A stretch of DNA of 64,000 nucleotides from JADJSS01 sp046329815 (GCA_046329815.1 JAXLTY010000002.1:248001-312000); one strand, 5' to 3'; positions 45,261-53,727 are shown, counted from the first letter of the stretch. A program made the numbers and translations. The notes: generated from the letters alone by a model not told the origin.

Positions 45261-46721
45261 ATGGCTGAGTATAAATTATTGATGCCTAAAATGGGCGAAA
45301 GTGTAATTGAAGCAACTATCTTAACGTGGCACAAGCAAGTTGGTGATGTAATCAATGAACATGATGTGGTTTTAGAAGTGGCAACTGATAAAGTTGATAC
45401 AGAAGTTCCGAGTTCGGTAAGTGGTGTTTTAAAGCAGATTTTACACGAAAAAGATGCCGTTGTTCCGGTTGGCGATGTATTAGCCATTATTGAAGTTGGC
45501 GGCGATTCAACAACTACAGAACCACCAAAAATTGAAGAAAAGAAAGAAGCAATTGTAAAAACTAAAACGGAAGTTGCTGAATCAAAAACAGAAACAAAAG
45601 AAGAAGTAAAAATTATTGAAAAGCCACTTGAACAAACTATTTCAGAACCGGTTAAAGCAATTGAAAAAACAGTTGAAGTTGCCAAGCAAATTGTGCAGCC
45701 GACACCAACTACCACAACACATCATTCCAACAGATATTATTCGCCGTTAGTATTGAATATCGCGCAAGTAGAAAATATTTCCATGCAGGAACTGGAAAGT
45801 ATTAAAGGCAATGGTGTTGATAATCGCGTGACGAAAGAAGATATCCTGGAATATGTAGAGCAAAAGAAAAAAGGATTGGTTGTGGCGCCAAAACCAACTG
45901 TTGAAACATCGGAAAAGAAAACGGAACAAAAAGCAGAAGTTAAGCAGGAACAAAAAGTGGAATCAAAAGCTGTTGAAAAAACACAGGATTCAAAACTTAC
46001 AACTCAAGATTCTAATATCGAAATCATTGAAATGGACAGAATGCGAAAACTGATTTCGCAGCACATGACCAGCTCTGTAAAAACTTCGGCGCATGTATCT
46101 TCTTTTGTTGAATGTGATGTAACAAACATTGTGCGCTGGCGCGATAAACATAAAAATGCGTTCCAAAAACGCGAAGGTTTCAGTTTATCATTCATGCCAA
46201 TTTTTGTTGAAGCGATAACCAAAGCCATCAAAGATTTTCCGATGATCAATGTTTCAGTTGATGGCGATAAAATCATTAAGAAAAAAGACATTAACATTGG
46301 AATAGCAACGGCATTGCCAAGCGGAAATTTAATTGTTCCGGTTGTGAAACAAGCCGATCAGAAAAGTTTGCTTGGCATTGCAAAAGCGATGAATAATATC
46401 GTACAAAAAGCAAGAACAAATACACTACAATCTGATGATGTAATGGATGGCACTTACACGATTTCTAACATCGGAACGTTCGGAAATATTATCGGAACAC
46501 CAATTATCAACCAGCCGCAAGTTGCCATTATGGCTGTCGGTTCTATCACCAAAAAACCGGTGGTTATCGAAGTTGACGGACAAGATGTGATCGCTATTCG
46601 TCACATGATGTATTTATCTCATACATACGACCATCGTGTAGTTGATGGCATGCTTGGTGGCATGTTTGTAAAAAAAGTGGCAGATTATTTAGAAAAATTT
46701 GATTTACATCAAGAGATTTAG
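45261..46721 (+). CDS. 2-oxoacid dehydrogenase E2 (dihydrolipoamide acyltransferase)
   Basis: The protein of 486 residues starts best at the ATG at 45261; a GTG four codons earlier is less likely. Order: lipoyl domain (AEYKLLMPKMGESVIEATIL, with lipoyl Lys in ATDKVDTEVPS), a Glu/Lys/Thr-rich linker, a peripheral subunit-binding domain (SPLVLNIAQVENISMQELES, NRVTKEDILEYV), and the catalytic acyltransferase with YDHRVVDGMLGGMFVKKVAD near its end. It forms the core of a branched-chain or pyruvate/2-oxoglutarate complex. No E1 or E3 gene is nearby. Its last codons contain a perfect FNR-type palindrome facing the Crp/Fnr array. Confidence 0.93.
   Translation: MAEYKLLMPKMGESVIEATILTWHKQVGDVINEHDVVLEVATDKVDTEVPSSVSGVLKQILHEKDAVVPVGDVLAIIEVGGDSTTTEPPKIEEKKEAIVKTKTEVAESKTETKEEVKIIEKPLEQTISEPVKAIEKTVEVAKQIVQPTPTTTTHHSNRYYSPLVLNIAQVENISMQELESIKGNGVDNRVTKEDILEYVEQKKKGLVVAPKPTVETSEKKTEQKAEVKQEQKVESKAVEKTQDSKLTTQDSNIEIIEMDRMRKLISQHMTSSVKTSAHVSSFVECDVTNIVRWRDKHKNAFQKREGFSLSFMPIFVEAITKAIKDFPMINVSVDGDKIIKKKDINIGIATALPSGNLIVPVVKQADQKSLLGIAKAMNNIVQKARTNTLQSDDVMDGTYTISNIGTFGNIIGTPIINQPQVAIMAVGSITKKPVVIEVDGQDVIAIRHMMYLSHTYDHRVVDGMLGGMFVKKVADYLEKFDLHQEI
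46699..46712. promoter_or_regulatory. perfect FNR-type palindrome, upstream of Crp/Fnr gene 1
   Basis: TTGATTTACATCAA, i.e. TTGAT-N4-ATCAA, is the FNR/FixK consensus site. It lies in the last codons of the E2 gene, 37 bases before the TTG start of the first array gene. The array proteins have the E-T-L-S-R recognition helix expected to read TTGAT. Confidence 0.72.
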
Positions 46722-46728
46722 TAACTTT

Positions 46729-46750
46729 AAGCATCACAAAATGCTTTTTT
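46729..46750 (+). terminator. hairpin with T-run overlapping the first array start
   Basis: AAGCAT (46729-46734) and ATGCTT (46741-46746) pair around a six-base loop and are followed by six T. It would be a weak terminator of the E2 gene. The TTG start of the first Crp/Fnr gene (46749) uses the last T bases of the run, so it could also affect initiation. Confidence 0.6.
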
Positions 46751-47357
46751 GAGACAAATACAAGACATTGAGGCACTTAGAAATACATTAAAAAATACGA
46801 TAATGTATTTTACCGATATTCCTAAATATCAGTTGGAAGAGTTTGTTAGTCTTTTTACATACGAATCATTCAAAAAAAACGAAATTATAATTCCGCCAAA
46901 TACGTTTAATAACAAATTTTATTTCATGTTGAGTGGATTAGTCCGAATCTACTATGTTGCTGAAGATAAAGAGATTACGTCTGATTTTAAAGAGCCAAAT
47001 TCATTTTTTGTCAATGGCTATACTTTGTTTACAGGTTTGCCAAATATTGATTTTCACGAAACTTTAGAAGATACTGAGTGTTTATCTGCTGATTACGATG
47101 AAATTGAGCAATTAAGCAAGAAATATCATCCGATTGAGCATTTAGGCAGAAAAATGGTGGAATCTTACTATGCTGAATATTTAAAGACAAATTATAACCG
47201 GCTATTTTTATCGGCTGATGAGCGATTCGATATTTTCGTACAGGAACGCGGAAATCTTATGAATCGCGTATTATTGAGGCACGTTGCATCGCATTTAGGT
47301 ATAAAACCGGAAACATTAAGCAGATTACGTTCAAAACAGCAAACCATAAAAAGATGA
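46749..47357 (+). CDS. Crp/Fnr-family regulator, array member 1 (clade A1), TTG start
   Basis: The 202-residue protein starts at TTG (46749); no ATG fits and the start matches the beginning of paralogs. It has a cyclic-nucleotide-binding-like beta-roll (ETLEDTECLSADYDE near residue 100), a long dimerisation helix and a C-terminal helix-turn-helix ending VASHLGIKPETLSRLRSKQQ. The phosphate-binding loop, expected to carry Arg/Glu, reads EPNSFFVNGYTLFTGLPN, so cAMP binding is unlikely. No Cys cluster for an Fe-S cluster is present. Closest relative in the array is member 5. It overlaps the next gene by four bases. Confidence 0.88.
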   Translation: MRQIQDIEALRNTLKNTIMYFTDIPKYQLEEFVSLFTYESFKKNEIIIPPNTFNNKFYFMLSGLVRIYYVAEDKEITSDFKEPNSFFVNGYTLFTGLPNIDFHETLEDTECLSADYDEIEQLSKKYHPIEHLGRKMVESYYAEYLKTNYNRLFLSADERFDIFVQERGNLMNRVLLRHVASHLGIKPETLSRLRSKQQTIKR

Positions 47358-47953
47358 GCAAAAATTTACAAACTATTGAAGAAAGTCGAAATCAATTGAG
47401 AAAGTACCTGCTTTCTCTATATCCTGATACGGATATAAATGAATTGGCTGAATTAATACAACAGTTTACTACGGATAAATTTGAAAAGAAACAGATGATT
47501 CTGGAAGCAGGAAATTTATCTGATTCTGTCTATTTTGTCATTGAAGGTTTAGTGCGGATCTATTATGTGAAAGAAGAAAAAGAAATTACCAATTGGTTTA
47601 TCAAAGAAAATATGATGTTTGCCGCTACCTATTCTATTTTGACAGGCAACAATAACTACAGCACTTACGAAGCGTTGGAAGATACTTATGTTTTGAAAAT
47701 TAAGTATTCCGTGCTCGAATCTTTTTATACCAAATATCATTCATTAGAACATTTAGGACGAAAATTGATTGAAGCCTATTACGGTGCGTTTATGAAAAAA
47801 ACATACGATGTTTTGTTTCTTTCAGCAGAAGAACGCTATCAGTTATTTATCAGAGATCACAGTGATTTGTTGAACCGCGTACCATTGCGTTTCGTCGCTT
47901 CATTTTTAGGAATCACACAGGAAACATTGAGCAGATTAAGAGCAAAACATTAA
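47354..47953 (+). CDS. Crp/Fnr-family regulator, array member 2 (clade A2)
   Basis: The 199-residue protein (MSKNLQTIEESRNQLRKYLL) has the same plan: a beta-roll sensor, dimer helix, and HTH with FVASFLGITQETLSRLRAKH. The cNMP loop reads IKENMMFAATYSILTGNNNY without the Arg/Glu of the canonical cAMP site. Within the array it groups with members 3 and 4, which share SILTG and FEDTYVLK-type blocks; these three genes likely arose by tandem duplication. Its ATG overlaps the stop of member 1 (ATGA), so translation is coupled. Ligand and target genes unknown. Confidence 0.9.
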   Translation: MSKNLQTIEESRNQLRKYLLSLYPDTDINELAELIQQFTTDKFEKKQMILEAGNLSDSVYFVIEGLVRIYYVKEEKEITNWFIKENMMFAATYSILTGNNNYSTYEALEDTYVLKIKYSVLESFYTKYHSLEHLGRKLIEAYYGAFMKKTYDVLFLSAEERYQLFIRDHSDLLNRVPLRFVASFLGITQETLSRLRAKH

Positions 47954-47954
47954 A

Positions 47955-47962
47955 TAGTTTTG
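47955..47962 (+). promoter_or_regulatory. -7 box of array member 3
   Basis: TAGTTTTG matches TAnnTTTG and lies 12 bases before the ATG at 47975. It suggests an internal promoter in the five-gene run. Confidence 0.4.
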
Positions 47963-47974
47963 TAGTCTTTAAAA

Positions 47975-48571
47975 ATGAAAAAAATAAAAGACATAGAACC
48001 TTACAGAGCGCAACTCAGAAATTACTTTTTGTATATGAATGCTTTGTGCGTGCCTGATGAGATGAATGAATTGATCAATGAGTTTAAACTGGAAAGTTAT
48101 CCGAAGCATCATGTTTTACTGAAAGCAGGCGATAATTCAGATATGGTATATTTTATTTGTGAAGGTTTGGTGCGCATATATTATACAAAAGAAGATAAAG
48201 AAATTACGAACTGGTTTATTAAGGAAAATATGATGTCAACGCCAATTTATTCTATATTGACCGGTGAAAAAAATTTCAATACATACGAAACGATGGAAGA
48301 TACCATTACACTAACCGTCAGGTATTCAGTCGTTGAATCGTATTTCAGTAAGTACCATTCATTGGATCGTTTTGGACGAAAAAATATAGAACGGTATTAC
48401 ACTACATTTATGAAAAAGACATACGATCTGCTTTATTTGTCTGCAGAAGAACGGTATCATTTGTTCATGAATGATCACGGTGATCTGATTAATCGTGTAT
48501 CATTAAAACATATCGCTTCTTTTTTAGGTATTACACAGGAAACACTCAGCAGATTGCGCGCTAAACATTAA
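47975..48571 (+). CDS. Crp/Fnr-family regulator, array member 3 (clade A2)
   Basis: The 198-residue protein (MKKIKDIEPYRAQLRNYFLY) shares the block IKENMMSTPIYSILTGEKNF with member 2 and ends IASFLGITQETLSRLRAKH. As in the other members the phosphate-binding cassette is not conserved, and no Fe-S ligand Cys cluster is seen. It is separated from member 2 by 21 bases and shares its stop with the start of member 4 (TAATG, one base). The gene may be transcribed from its own promoter as well as from upstream. Confidence 0.9.
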   Translation: MKKIKDIEPYRAQLRNYFLYMNALCVPDEMNELINEFKLESYPKHHVLLKAGDNSDMVYFICEGLVRIYYTKEDKEITNWFIKENMMSTPIYSILTGEKNFNTYETMEDTITLTVRYSVVESYFSKYHSLDRFGRKNIERYYTTFMKKTYDLLYLSAEERYHLFMNDHGDLINRVSLKHIASFLGITQETLSRLRAKH

Positions 48572-49188
48572 TGACAAAAAATAAAATGAAACAAAATGTT
48601 GCAGAGAATATTGAAGAACAACGTAATAATTTACGCAATTATTTTCTGAACATTGCGCCAAAAACAAATGTGGATGACTTGAATGAATTGTTAGATCAGT
48701 TTACGTTGGATAAATTCTCAAAAAAACAATTGTTATACAAAGCCGGCGGAGTTTCTGATACACTATATTTTATTTACAGAGGTTTGCTGCGTATTTATTA
48801 TATAAAAGAAGACAAAGAAATTACTAATTTGTTCGTACCTGAAAATCAAATTGTGATTGGTGCTTATTCTATACTGACAGGCGAAAGAAATTACAGCAAT
48901 TACGAAGCGTTTGAAGATACTTATGTACTGAAACTAAAGTATTCAGTGATGGAAGAATATTATTTAAAATATCATTCATTGGAACATTTAGGCAGAAAAT
49001 TAGTAGAACGATATTATACATCATACATGAAAAAAACATACGATGTTTTATTTCTTTCAGCAGAAGAACGATACCAGATTTTTATGAAAGAACAAAGCGA
49101 TTTAATGAATCGAGTACCATTGAGATATATAGCGTCATACCTCGGAATTAAGCAGGAAACATTAAGCAGACTAAGAGCAAAATATTAG
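48571..49188 (+). CDS. Crp/Fnr-family regulator, array member 4 (clade A2)
   Basis: The 205-residue protein (MTKNKMKQNVAENIEEQRNN) has a seven-residue longer N-terminus than its paralogs; an internal ATG at 48586 (codon 6) might be used instead. It carries FVPENQIVIGAYSILTGERN in place of a cNMP phosphate loop, then the dimer helix and the HTH IASYLGIKQETLSRLRAKY. It overlaps member 3 by one base, so coupled translation is likely. It clusters with members 2 and 3 by blocks SILTG and KLKYSVMEEYYLKYHSLEHL. Ligand unknown. Confidence 0.9.
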   Translation: MTKNKMKQNVAENIEEQRNNLRNYFLNIAPKTNVDDLNELLDQFTLDKFSKKQLLYKAGGVSDTLYFIYRGLLRIYYIKEDKEITNLFVPENQIVIGAYSILTGERNYSNYEAFEDTYVLKLKYSVMEEYYLKYHSLEHLGRKLVERYYTSYMKKTYDVLFLSAEERYQIFMKEQSDLMNRVPLRYIASYLGIKQETLSRLRAKY

Positions 49189-49281
49189 ATTTTATTGGCA
49201 TCTTATCAAAATAAATGAATTCATAATTTCAATTTTTTATGTATTTTTAGTACAAACCAACTTTTAATTTTTTTTGTTTGG

Positions 49282-49878
49282 ATGGCAAACTTAAAACATA
49301 CTGTTGAGACGTACAGAAAGTCATTAAAGCTTGTTCTGTTACAAATTGCTGATGTGCCTGAATTTCAGATCAATGAATTTGTAAATCTTTTTGAGTTGAA
49401 AAAATACAAAAAAAAAGACGTAATTATTGCGCCGAATAATACAGACTTGAAAGGATATTTTATTGTGAAAGGATTGGTCAGAATGTATTACATTAAAGGC
49501 AAAAAAGAAATTACTTCTGATTTCAGGGAAGAAAATTCTTTCTTTTTAAATGGTTATACGCAATTCACCGGTTTACCGAATTTCGATTATTTTGTAGCAC
49601 TGGAAAAAACAACTTGCCTGGAAATAGATTGGAATGAACTGGAGAAAATTTTAAAACGATATCATGCGTTAGAACATTTAGGAAGACTGGTTATTGAAAT
49701 GCATTATTTAGAATCCATTCGCGTCAGCAGAAATATTTTATATCTTTCTGTAGATGAACGTTACAAAGTTTTTAAAGAAGAAAGAGTTTCCTTATTCAAC
49801 AGAGTTTCTCAAAAATATATTGCATCTTATTTAGGAATTACACAGGAAACTTTAAGCAGAATGCGTTCAAAGTATTAG
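49282..49878 (+). CDS. Crp/Fnr-family regulator, array member 5 (clade A1)
   Basis: The 198-residue protein (MANLKHTVETYRKSLKLVLL) is closest to member 1: both have SDFxExNSFFxNGYTxFTGLPN and the N-terminal VPEFQINEFVNLFELKKYK-type block. The HTH is IASYLGITQETLSRMRSKY. It is separated from member 4 by 93 bases with no obvious FNR-type palindrome, so it may have its own control. Its stop overlaps the convergent permease gene by four bases. No cNMP or Fe-S ligand is recognisable. Confidence 0.89.
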   Translation: MANLKHTVETYRKSLKLVLLQIADVPEFQINEFVNLFELKKYKKKDVIIAPNNTDLKGYFIVKGLVRMYYIKGKKEITSDFREENSFFLNGYTQFTGLPNFDYFVALEKTTCLEIDWNELEKILKRYHALEHLGRLVIEMHYLESIRVSRNILYLSVDERYKVFKEERVSLFNRVSQKYIASYLGITQETLSRMRSKY

Positions 49879-51233
49879 TTTTTATTGGTGATAAAATCAT
49901 CATCTAATGTAGTTGATTCTTTCTGTTTAATTCTGGTAAATATAAAATACAAGATAATTCCGCTCAGAATGATTCCAAGTGCAAATAAAATAAATTTCCA
50001 TTCAGCGGAAAAAAAGATAAATATCCAGACTGCAATTCCAATTAATGCAGGCAATGGAAACAATGGCATTTTATAAGGAAATTGCATTTCTTTTTTTCTC
50101 GTATGCAATAAAATCAAACCTACACTTTGCGAAATAAATTGTATCAATATGCGCATGATGATTATTGCTGTGATAATTTCTTTCATTTTAAACAACAATG
50201 AAAATCCGAATGCGACACCAGCTAAAATCAGCAATGAATAATGCGGAAAGTTTTTAGTTGGATGCAGTTTTGCAAATACTTTAAAATAATTTCCATCAAC
50301 AGCCGCTGCATACGGCACGCGCGAATAACCAAGCATGACTGCAAACAATGAAGTAATAGCAATGATCAACACCAACGCAGTCGCGATTTGTGCGGCGACT
50401 GTTCCGTATATTTTTTCAAAAAATGTGCTGACAATGAACTCGGAATCTTTTGCTGTTTGCCAAGGAATTACGCCTAATACAGCAATTTGCATACATAAAT
50501 ACAAAACGGCAATGCCTGCAATAGAAATAAAAATACTGCGCGGTATATTTTTTTCAGGTTCAACGATTTCGCCGCCAAGATGGCAAACATTGTAGTAACC
50601 TAAAAATGAATAAATCGTCTTAATACTGGCTTGTCCTAAACCAACAAAAAATATAGGTGTTAAGTCAAATGCATCTTTAGAATAAGTAAAAGCCAGTTTA
50701 GAATCGAAGTGCGTGAAACCACTAAAGATGAGCCATAACATCGTGCCGCCAACGATCATCCACATCACAACGGAAATTTTTCCGATGTCTGTGATTTTTC
50801 TGTATAATAAAAACGTGATAAACAAAACCAATGAACCGGCTACCATTTTCTTTTCATAATAGCCAAGTGTTGGAATTAAATAAGTAAGATATTGCGCAAA
50901 GCCGATTGCACCGGAAGCAATAACTAATGGCGCCTGAATAGTCGTTTGCCAGATGTATAAAAACGAGAATAGCTTACCATATTTTTTACCATACAAATTT
51001 TGCAGAAACACATAGCTGCCACCTGCTTGCGGCCATTTCGCACCGAGTTCGCTCCAAACACAACCATCACAAAAGGAAAGCAACGCGCCTAAAATCCATG
51101 CTAATATACATTGCGGTCCATTCATCGCGCCGATGATAAATGGTATCGTTATAAACGGACCAATACCAACCATATCAATCATGTTGATAGATACAGCTTG
51201 TCGTAAACTTAATCCACGAATGAGTGTTGTCAT
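49875..51233 (-). CDS. APC-family amino acid permease
   Basis: The 452-residue protein has twelve hydrophobic segments. The N-terminus carries VSINMIDMVGIGPFITIPFI (helix 1 with the GIG loop), followed by ILAWILGALLSFCDGCVWSE and GAKWPQAGGSYVFLQNLYG. It resembles the amino acid/polyamine/organocation antiporter-like permeases (YfnA/SteT branch). Transport substrate is not evident. It lies on the opposite strand between the two runs of Crp/Fnr genes, overlapping member 5 by four bases at the 3' end. The 98-base gap upstream has a repetitive tract. Confidence 0.9.
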   Translation of the reverse strand: MTTLIRGLSLRQAVSINMIDMVGIGPFITIPFIIGAMNGPQCILAWILGALLSFCDGCVWSELGAKWPQAGGSYVFLQNLYGKKYGKLFSFLYIWQTTIQAPLVIASGAIGFAQYLTYLIPTLGYYEKKMVAGSLVLFITFLLYRKITDIGKISVVMWMIVGGTMLWLIFSGFTHFDSKLAFTYSKDAFDLTPIFFVGLGQASIKTIYSFLGYYNVCHLGGEIVEPEKNIPRSIFISIAGIAVLYLCMQIAVLGVIPWQTAKDSEFIVSTFFEKIYGTVAAQIATALVLIIAITSLFAVMLGYSRVPYAAAVDGNYFKVFAKLHPTKNFPHYSLLILAGVAFGFSLLFKMKEIITAIIIMRILIQFISQSVGLILLHTRKKEMQFPYKMPLFPLPALIGIAVWIFIFFSAEWKFILFALGIILSGIILYFIFTRIKQKESTTLDDDFITNKN

Positions 51234-51331
51234 GGTTGTTTGTTGTGGTTATACGTTATTTGTTATAAGTTATTGGTATTTGTATTGAAAACGTATTTCG
51301 TATAACCTATAACATTTATCTTTTTAAACTA

Positions 51332-52222
51332 CTATTTATAAGGAATAATTTTTAGCCGTTCAAAAAACTGCTGGCATTTGATTTTTCCTTTTTCACCATT
51401 CAAACTGAAATACCAGAATTGCTCCAAATCACCTTGATTCATTGCCAGTTGCATCGTGCCTTGCGATTTGTGTTCGGCGATTTCCCAGTTTACAATGATT
51501 TTATAACTTAATGCATTCTTGAATCCAAATTTTACACTTTTATCAAAGAAATACATCGCTGCATTGCCTTCTACTTTTGATTCTTTATAGTCTTTAAGTT
51601 GCGTAAAACTATATTTTGTCGTATCGTTTTTATTCGCACCGGTAACGCCTAAAATAATTGGTCGCTGTGCTTCAGGCAATAATTGAATCGTGCGCAATGC
51701 CAGTAAAGTTGCTGCTTTGTGGTGTGCGTGCGTTTCTGGTGTTGGTAATAAACAAAACACGAAATCATATTTTGTTATTGTCATGATTTCTTTCAAACGC
51801 GTAGAAACAAAAGCAACATTCCAGGTAGTATCTAAAGGTTCATGCTCATCCAAACCATAATGTGCATCTTTCTGGTCTAAAAAGAAAATATTGTGCATAC
51901 CGATTATTTTTCCGGCGTTCATCAGCTCTTGTTTGCGAATGCGTGGTAAGTTTTCGCGGCCAACTTTTTCATCAGTCAATTCTAAATTATAATATGCTTC
52001 AGACAAAGTAGAGTATTTGTAGCCGCCTTCACCGTTTGTGATAACACACTGATCTGCAACACCATTTAGTTCTTTTGTTACTTTATAAACGGTAGCTGCA
52101 AAACCGGTTTCATCATCAGGATGCGCTGTGACAATTAATATTCTTATAGTGGAATCTTGCTGTTGTGCTTTAGATAAATTGCACAAAAGAAATACAAACT
52201 GTAATAAAATGAATTTTTTCAT
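51332..52222 (-). CDS. secreted PIG-L-family deacetylase
   Basis: The protein has about 296 residues if read from the ATG at 52222 (MKKFILLQFVFLLCNLSKAQ, a signal peptide); a longer frame from 52243 has seven extra residues ahead. The mature part has the metal-binding AHPDDETG near residue 35, and the PTPETHAHHKAATLLAL motif near residue 165, which supplies the third zinc ligand. PIG-L enzymes remove N-acetyl groups from GlcNAc-type sugars. It is divergent from Crp/Fnr member 6, with a perfect FNR-type palindrome in the gap. It sits next to a permease. Confidence 0.9.
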   Translation of the reverse strand: MKKFILLQFVFLLCNLSKAQQQDSTIRILIVTAHPDDETGFAATVYKVTKELNGVADQCVITNGEGGYKYSTLSEAYYNLELTDEKVGRENLPRIRKQELMNAGKIIGMHNIFFLDQKDAHYGLDEHEPLDTTWNVAFVSTRLKEIMTITKYDFVFCLLPTPETHAHHKAATLLALRTIQLLPEAQRPIILGVTGANKNDTTKYSFTQLKDYKESKVEGNAAMYFFDKSVKFGFKNALSYKIIVNWEIAEHKSQGTMQLAMNQGDLEQFWYFSLNGEKGKIKCQQFFERLKIIPYK

Positions 52223-52260
52223 ACATATTATGTTTAAAATCAATTACAAATAAATTAGAC

Positions 52261-52274
52261 TTGATTTATATCAA
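52261..52274. promoter_or_regulatory. perfect FNR-type palindrome between the deacetylase and array member 6
   Basis: TTGATTTATATCAA is TTGAT-N4-ATCAA. It lies 42 bases before the member 6 start and 38 bases before the PIG-L start on the other strand, so it could control both divergent genes. For a TATTTTTT box at 52300-52307 its centre would be near -43 of the start. Confidence 0.78.
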
Positions 52275-52316
52275 TTTATTGTTTAAATTTATTGATTCTT
52301 ATTTTTTATATCAATC

Positions 52317-52916
52317 ATGGCAAAAAGATTACACAAATTAAGTGAAAAAGATCCGAAAAGTTTTTTGAAAGAAGTCATTCTTAGTAAAGAAGTCATTTCA
52401 GAAAACAATATACAAAAGATTCTGGATGCTTTTGAAACAGTTGTGTACGACAAAAATCACCAGATTATAAAAGATGGCGATTTAACTGATTACATGTATT
52501 TTATCGCTAAAGGTTTGGTGCGTGTTTATTACTATAAATCAAACAAAGAAATTATCGATTGGTTTGCTGAAGAAGGTACTTTTTTCGGAAATCTGTACAG
52601 TCATATTACACGCAAACCCGGTTTGGATATTTATGAAGCGATGGAAGATGTTGTGTTATTAAGAATTAAATACAGCGAACTCGAACGGTTGTATATGCAA
52701 TCGCATGAAATAGAAAGTTTGGCGCGCAAGATCATGCAGCAATATTATGTAACGTATGTTGAACGCGTTCACAATTTAAGAGCATTACCGTCTGAAAAAA
52801 AGTATGAATCATTTGTAAAATATTATGCGCCTATTATGAACAGAATTCCGCTGAAATATGTAGCCAGTTATCTTGGAATTACAGCAGAAACATTAAGCAG
52901 AATCAGAGCAAAATAA
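52317..52916 (+). CDS. Crp/Fnr-family regulator, array member 6 (clade B)
   Basis: The 199-residue protein (MAKRLHKLSEKDPKSFLKEV) begins the second run. The sensor domain has IIDWFAEEGTFFGNLYSHIT with no Arg/Glu of the canonical phosphate-binding cassette, then a dimer helix (LERLYMQSHEIESLARKIMQ) and the HTH KYVASYLGITAETLSRIRAK. It groups with members 7 and 8 by the D-x-F-x-x-E-x-x-F-x-G block. It has a perfect FNR-type site directly upstream. Its target set and ligand are unknown. Confidence 0.9.
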   Translation: MAKRLHKLSEKDPKSFLKEVILSKEVISENNIQKILDAFETVVYDKNHQIIKDGDLTDYMYFIAKGLVRVYYYKSNKEIIDWFAEEGTFFGNLYSHITRKPGLDIYEAMEDVVLLRIKYSELERLYMQSHEIESLARKIMQQYYVTYVERVHNLRALPSEKKYESFVKYYAPIMNRIPLKYVASYLGITAETLSRIRAK

Positions 52917-52940
52917 AAAATGATTAAGAAGATAAATAAA

Positions 52941-52954
52941 TTGATATATAGCAA
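52941..52954. promoter_or_regulatory. near-perfect FNR-type palindrome before array member 7
   Basis: TTGATATATAGCAA differs from TTGAT-N4-ATCAA at one base (AGCAA). It lies 53 bases before the ATG of member 7, and 32 bases upstream of its TATGTTTG box. Confidence 0.6.
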
Positions 52955-52986
52955 TTTTCAGGTAGATGCAGGTTAATAAAATTTAG

Positions 52987-52994
52987 TATGTTTG
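52987..52994 (+). promoter_or_regulatory. -7 box of array member 7
   Basis: TATGTTTG matches TAnnTTTG and lies 13 bases before the ATG at 53008. Confidence 0.5.
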
Positions 52995-53007
52995 CAAACA
53001 ATAGAAA

Positions 53008-53619
53008 ATGAAAAAGCATACCGACGAATTACTCGAAATACAAGCAAAACAAACACTAAAACGGGCACTTTCAAGCGTGACAAAAGTTGATGAAACACAA
53101 TTAGACGCATTACTAAGTCTGTTTGAATTGGTATCGTATAAAAAGAATACAGAGATCATTAAAGAAGGCGATATCGCCGAATATTTTTACTTTATTTATA
53201 AAGGTATCATCAAAATTTACTTTTACAAAAATGAGAAAGTAGTGATTGATCGTTTTGAACAGGAAAATGCATTTTTTGGCGGAAATTTTACGCACATTAC
53301 TAACCAACCTGGAACGCATGTATATGAATCGATCGATGATGTTTTGTTGCTGCGAATAAAATATAAAGAACTGGAAAAATTGTGCCAGAAATTTCACGAC
53401 ATTGAGCGTTTATACAGAATCAGCATGGAACTATTTCACAGTGCTCATTCGCACAACATGTCGAAATTCAAAGCGATGACGACAGAAGAACGCTATTACG
53501 AATTAATAAAGACACATGATAATATTACGAATCGTGTTCCATTAAAAGATATTGCCAATTATCTGAACATGACGCCGGAAACCTTAAGCCGCATTCGTGC
53601 GAAATACGACAAAAACTAA
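53008..53619 (+). CDS. Crp/Fnr-family regulator, array member 7 (clade B)
   Basis: The 203-residue protein (MKKHTDELLEIQAKQTLKRA) carries DRFEQENAFFGGNFTHITNQ in the place of a cNMP phosphate loop, and its HTH reads IANYLNMTPETLSRIRAKYD. It shares ITNQPGTHVYES-type sequence with member 6. The sensor domain is complete, and no Cys cluster suggests Fe-S binding. It has its own promoter box and a near-perfect FNR-type palindrome upstream, consistent with separate control from member 6 despite the same direction. Confidence 0.9.
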   Translation: MKKHTDELLEIQAKQTLKRALSSVTKVDETQLDALLSLFELVSYKKNTEIIKEGDIAEYFYFIYKGIIKIYFYKNEKVVIDRFEQENAFFGGNFTHITNQPGTHVYESIDDVLLLRIKYKELEKLCQKFHDIERLYRISMELFHSAHSHNMSKFKAMTTEERYYELIKTHDNITNRVPLKDIANYLNMTPETLSRIRAKYDKN

Positions 53620-53658
53620 AACCTGACGACCATTAAATTTAGAGTTATGCTCAAATAG

Positions 53659-53672
53659 TTGACATAAGTCAT
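53659..53672. promoter_or_regulatory. FNR-like palindrome before array member 8
   Basis: TTGACATAAGTCAT has arms TTGAC/GTCAT, a variant of the FNR site with one outer mismatch. It lies 55 bases before the ATG of member 8. Confidence 0.5.
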
Positions 53673-53727
53673 TCATTTGATGATAATATTGCTTAATTTA
53701 GTTCAGTTAAGTAGAAATACGCATTAG

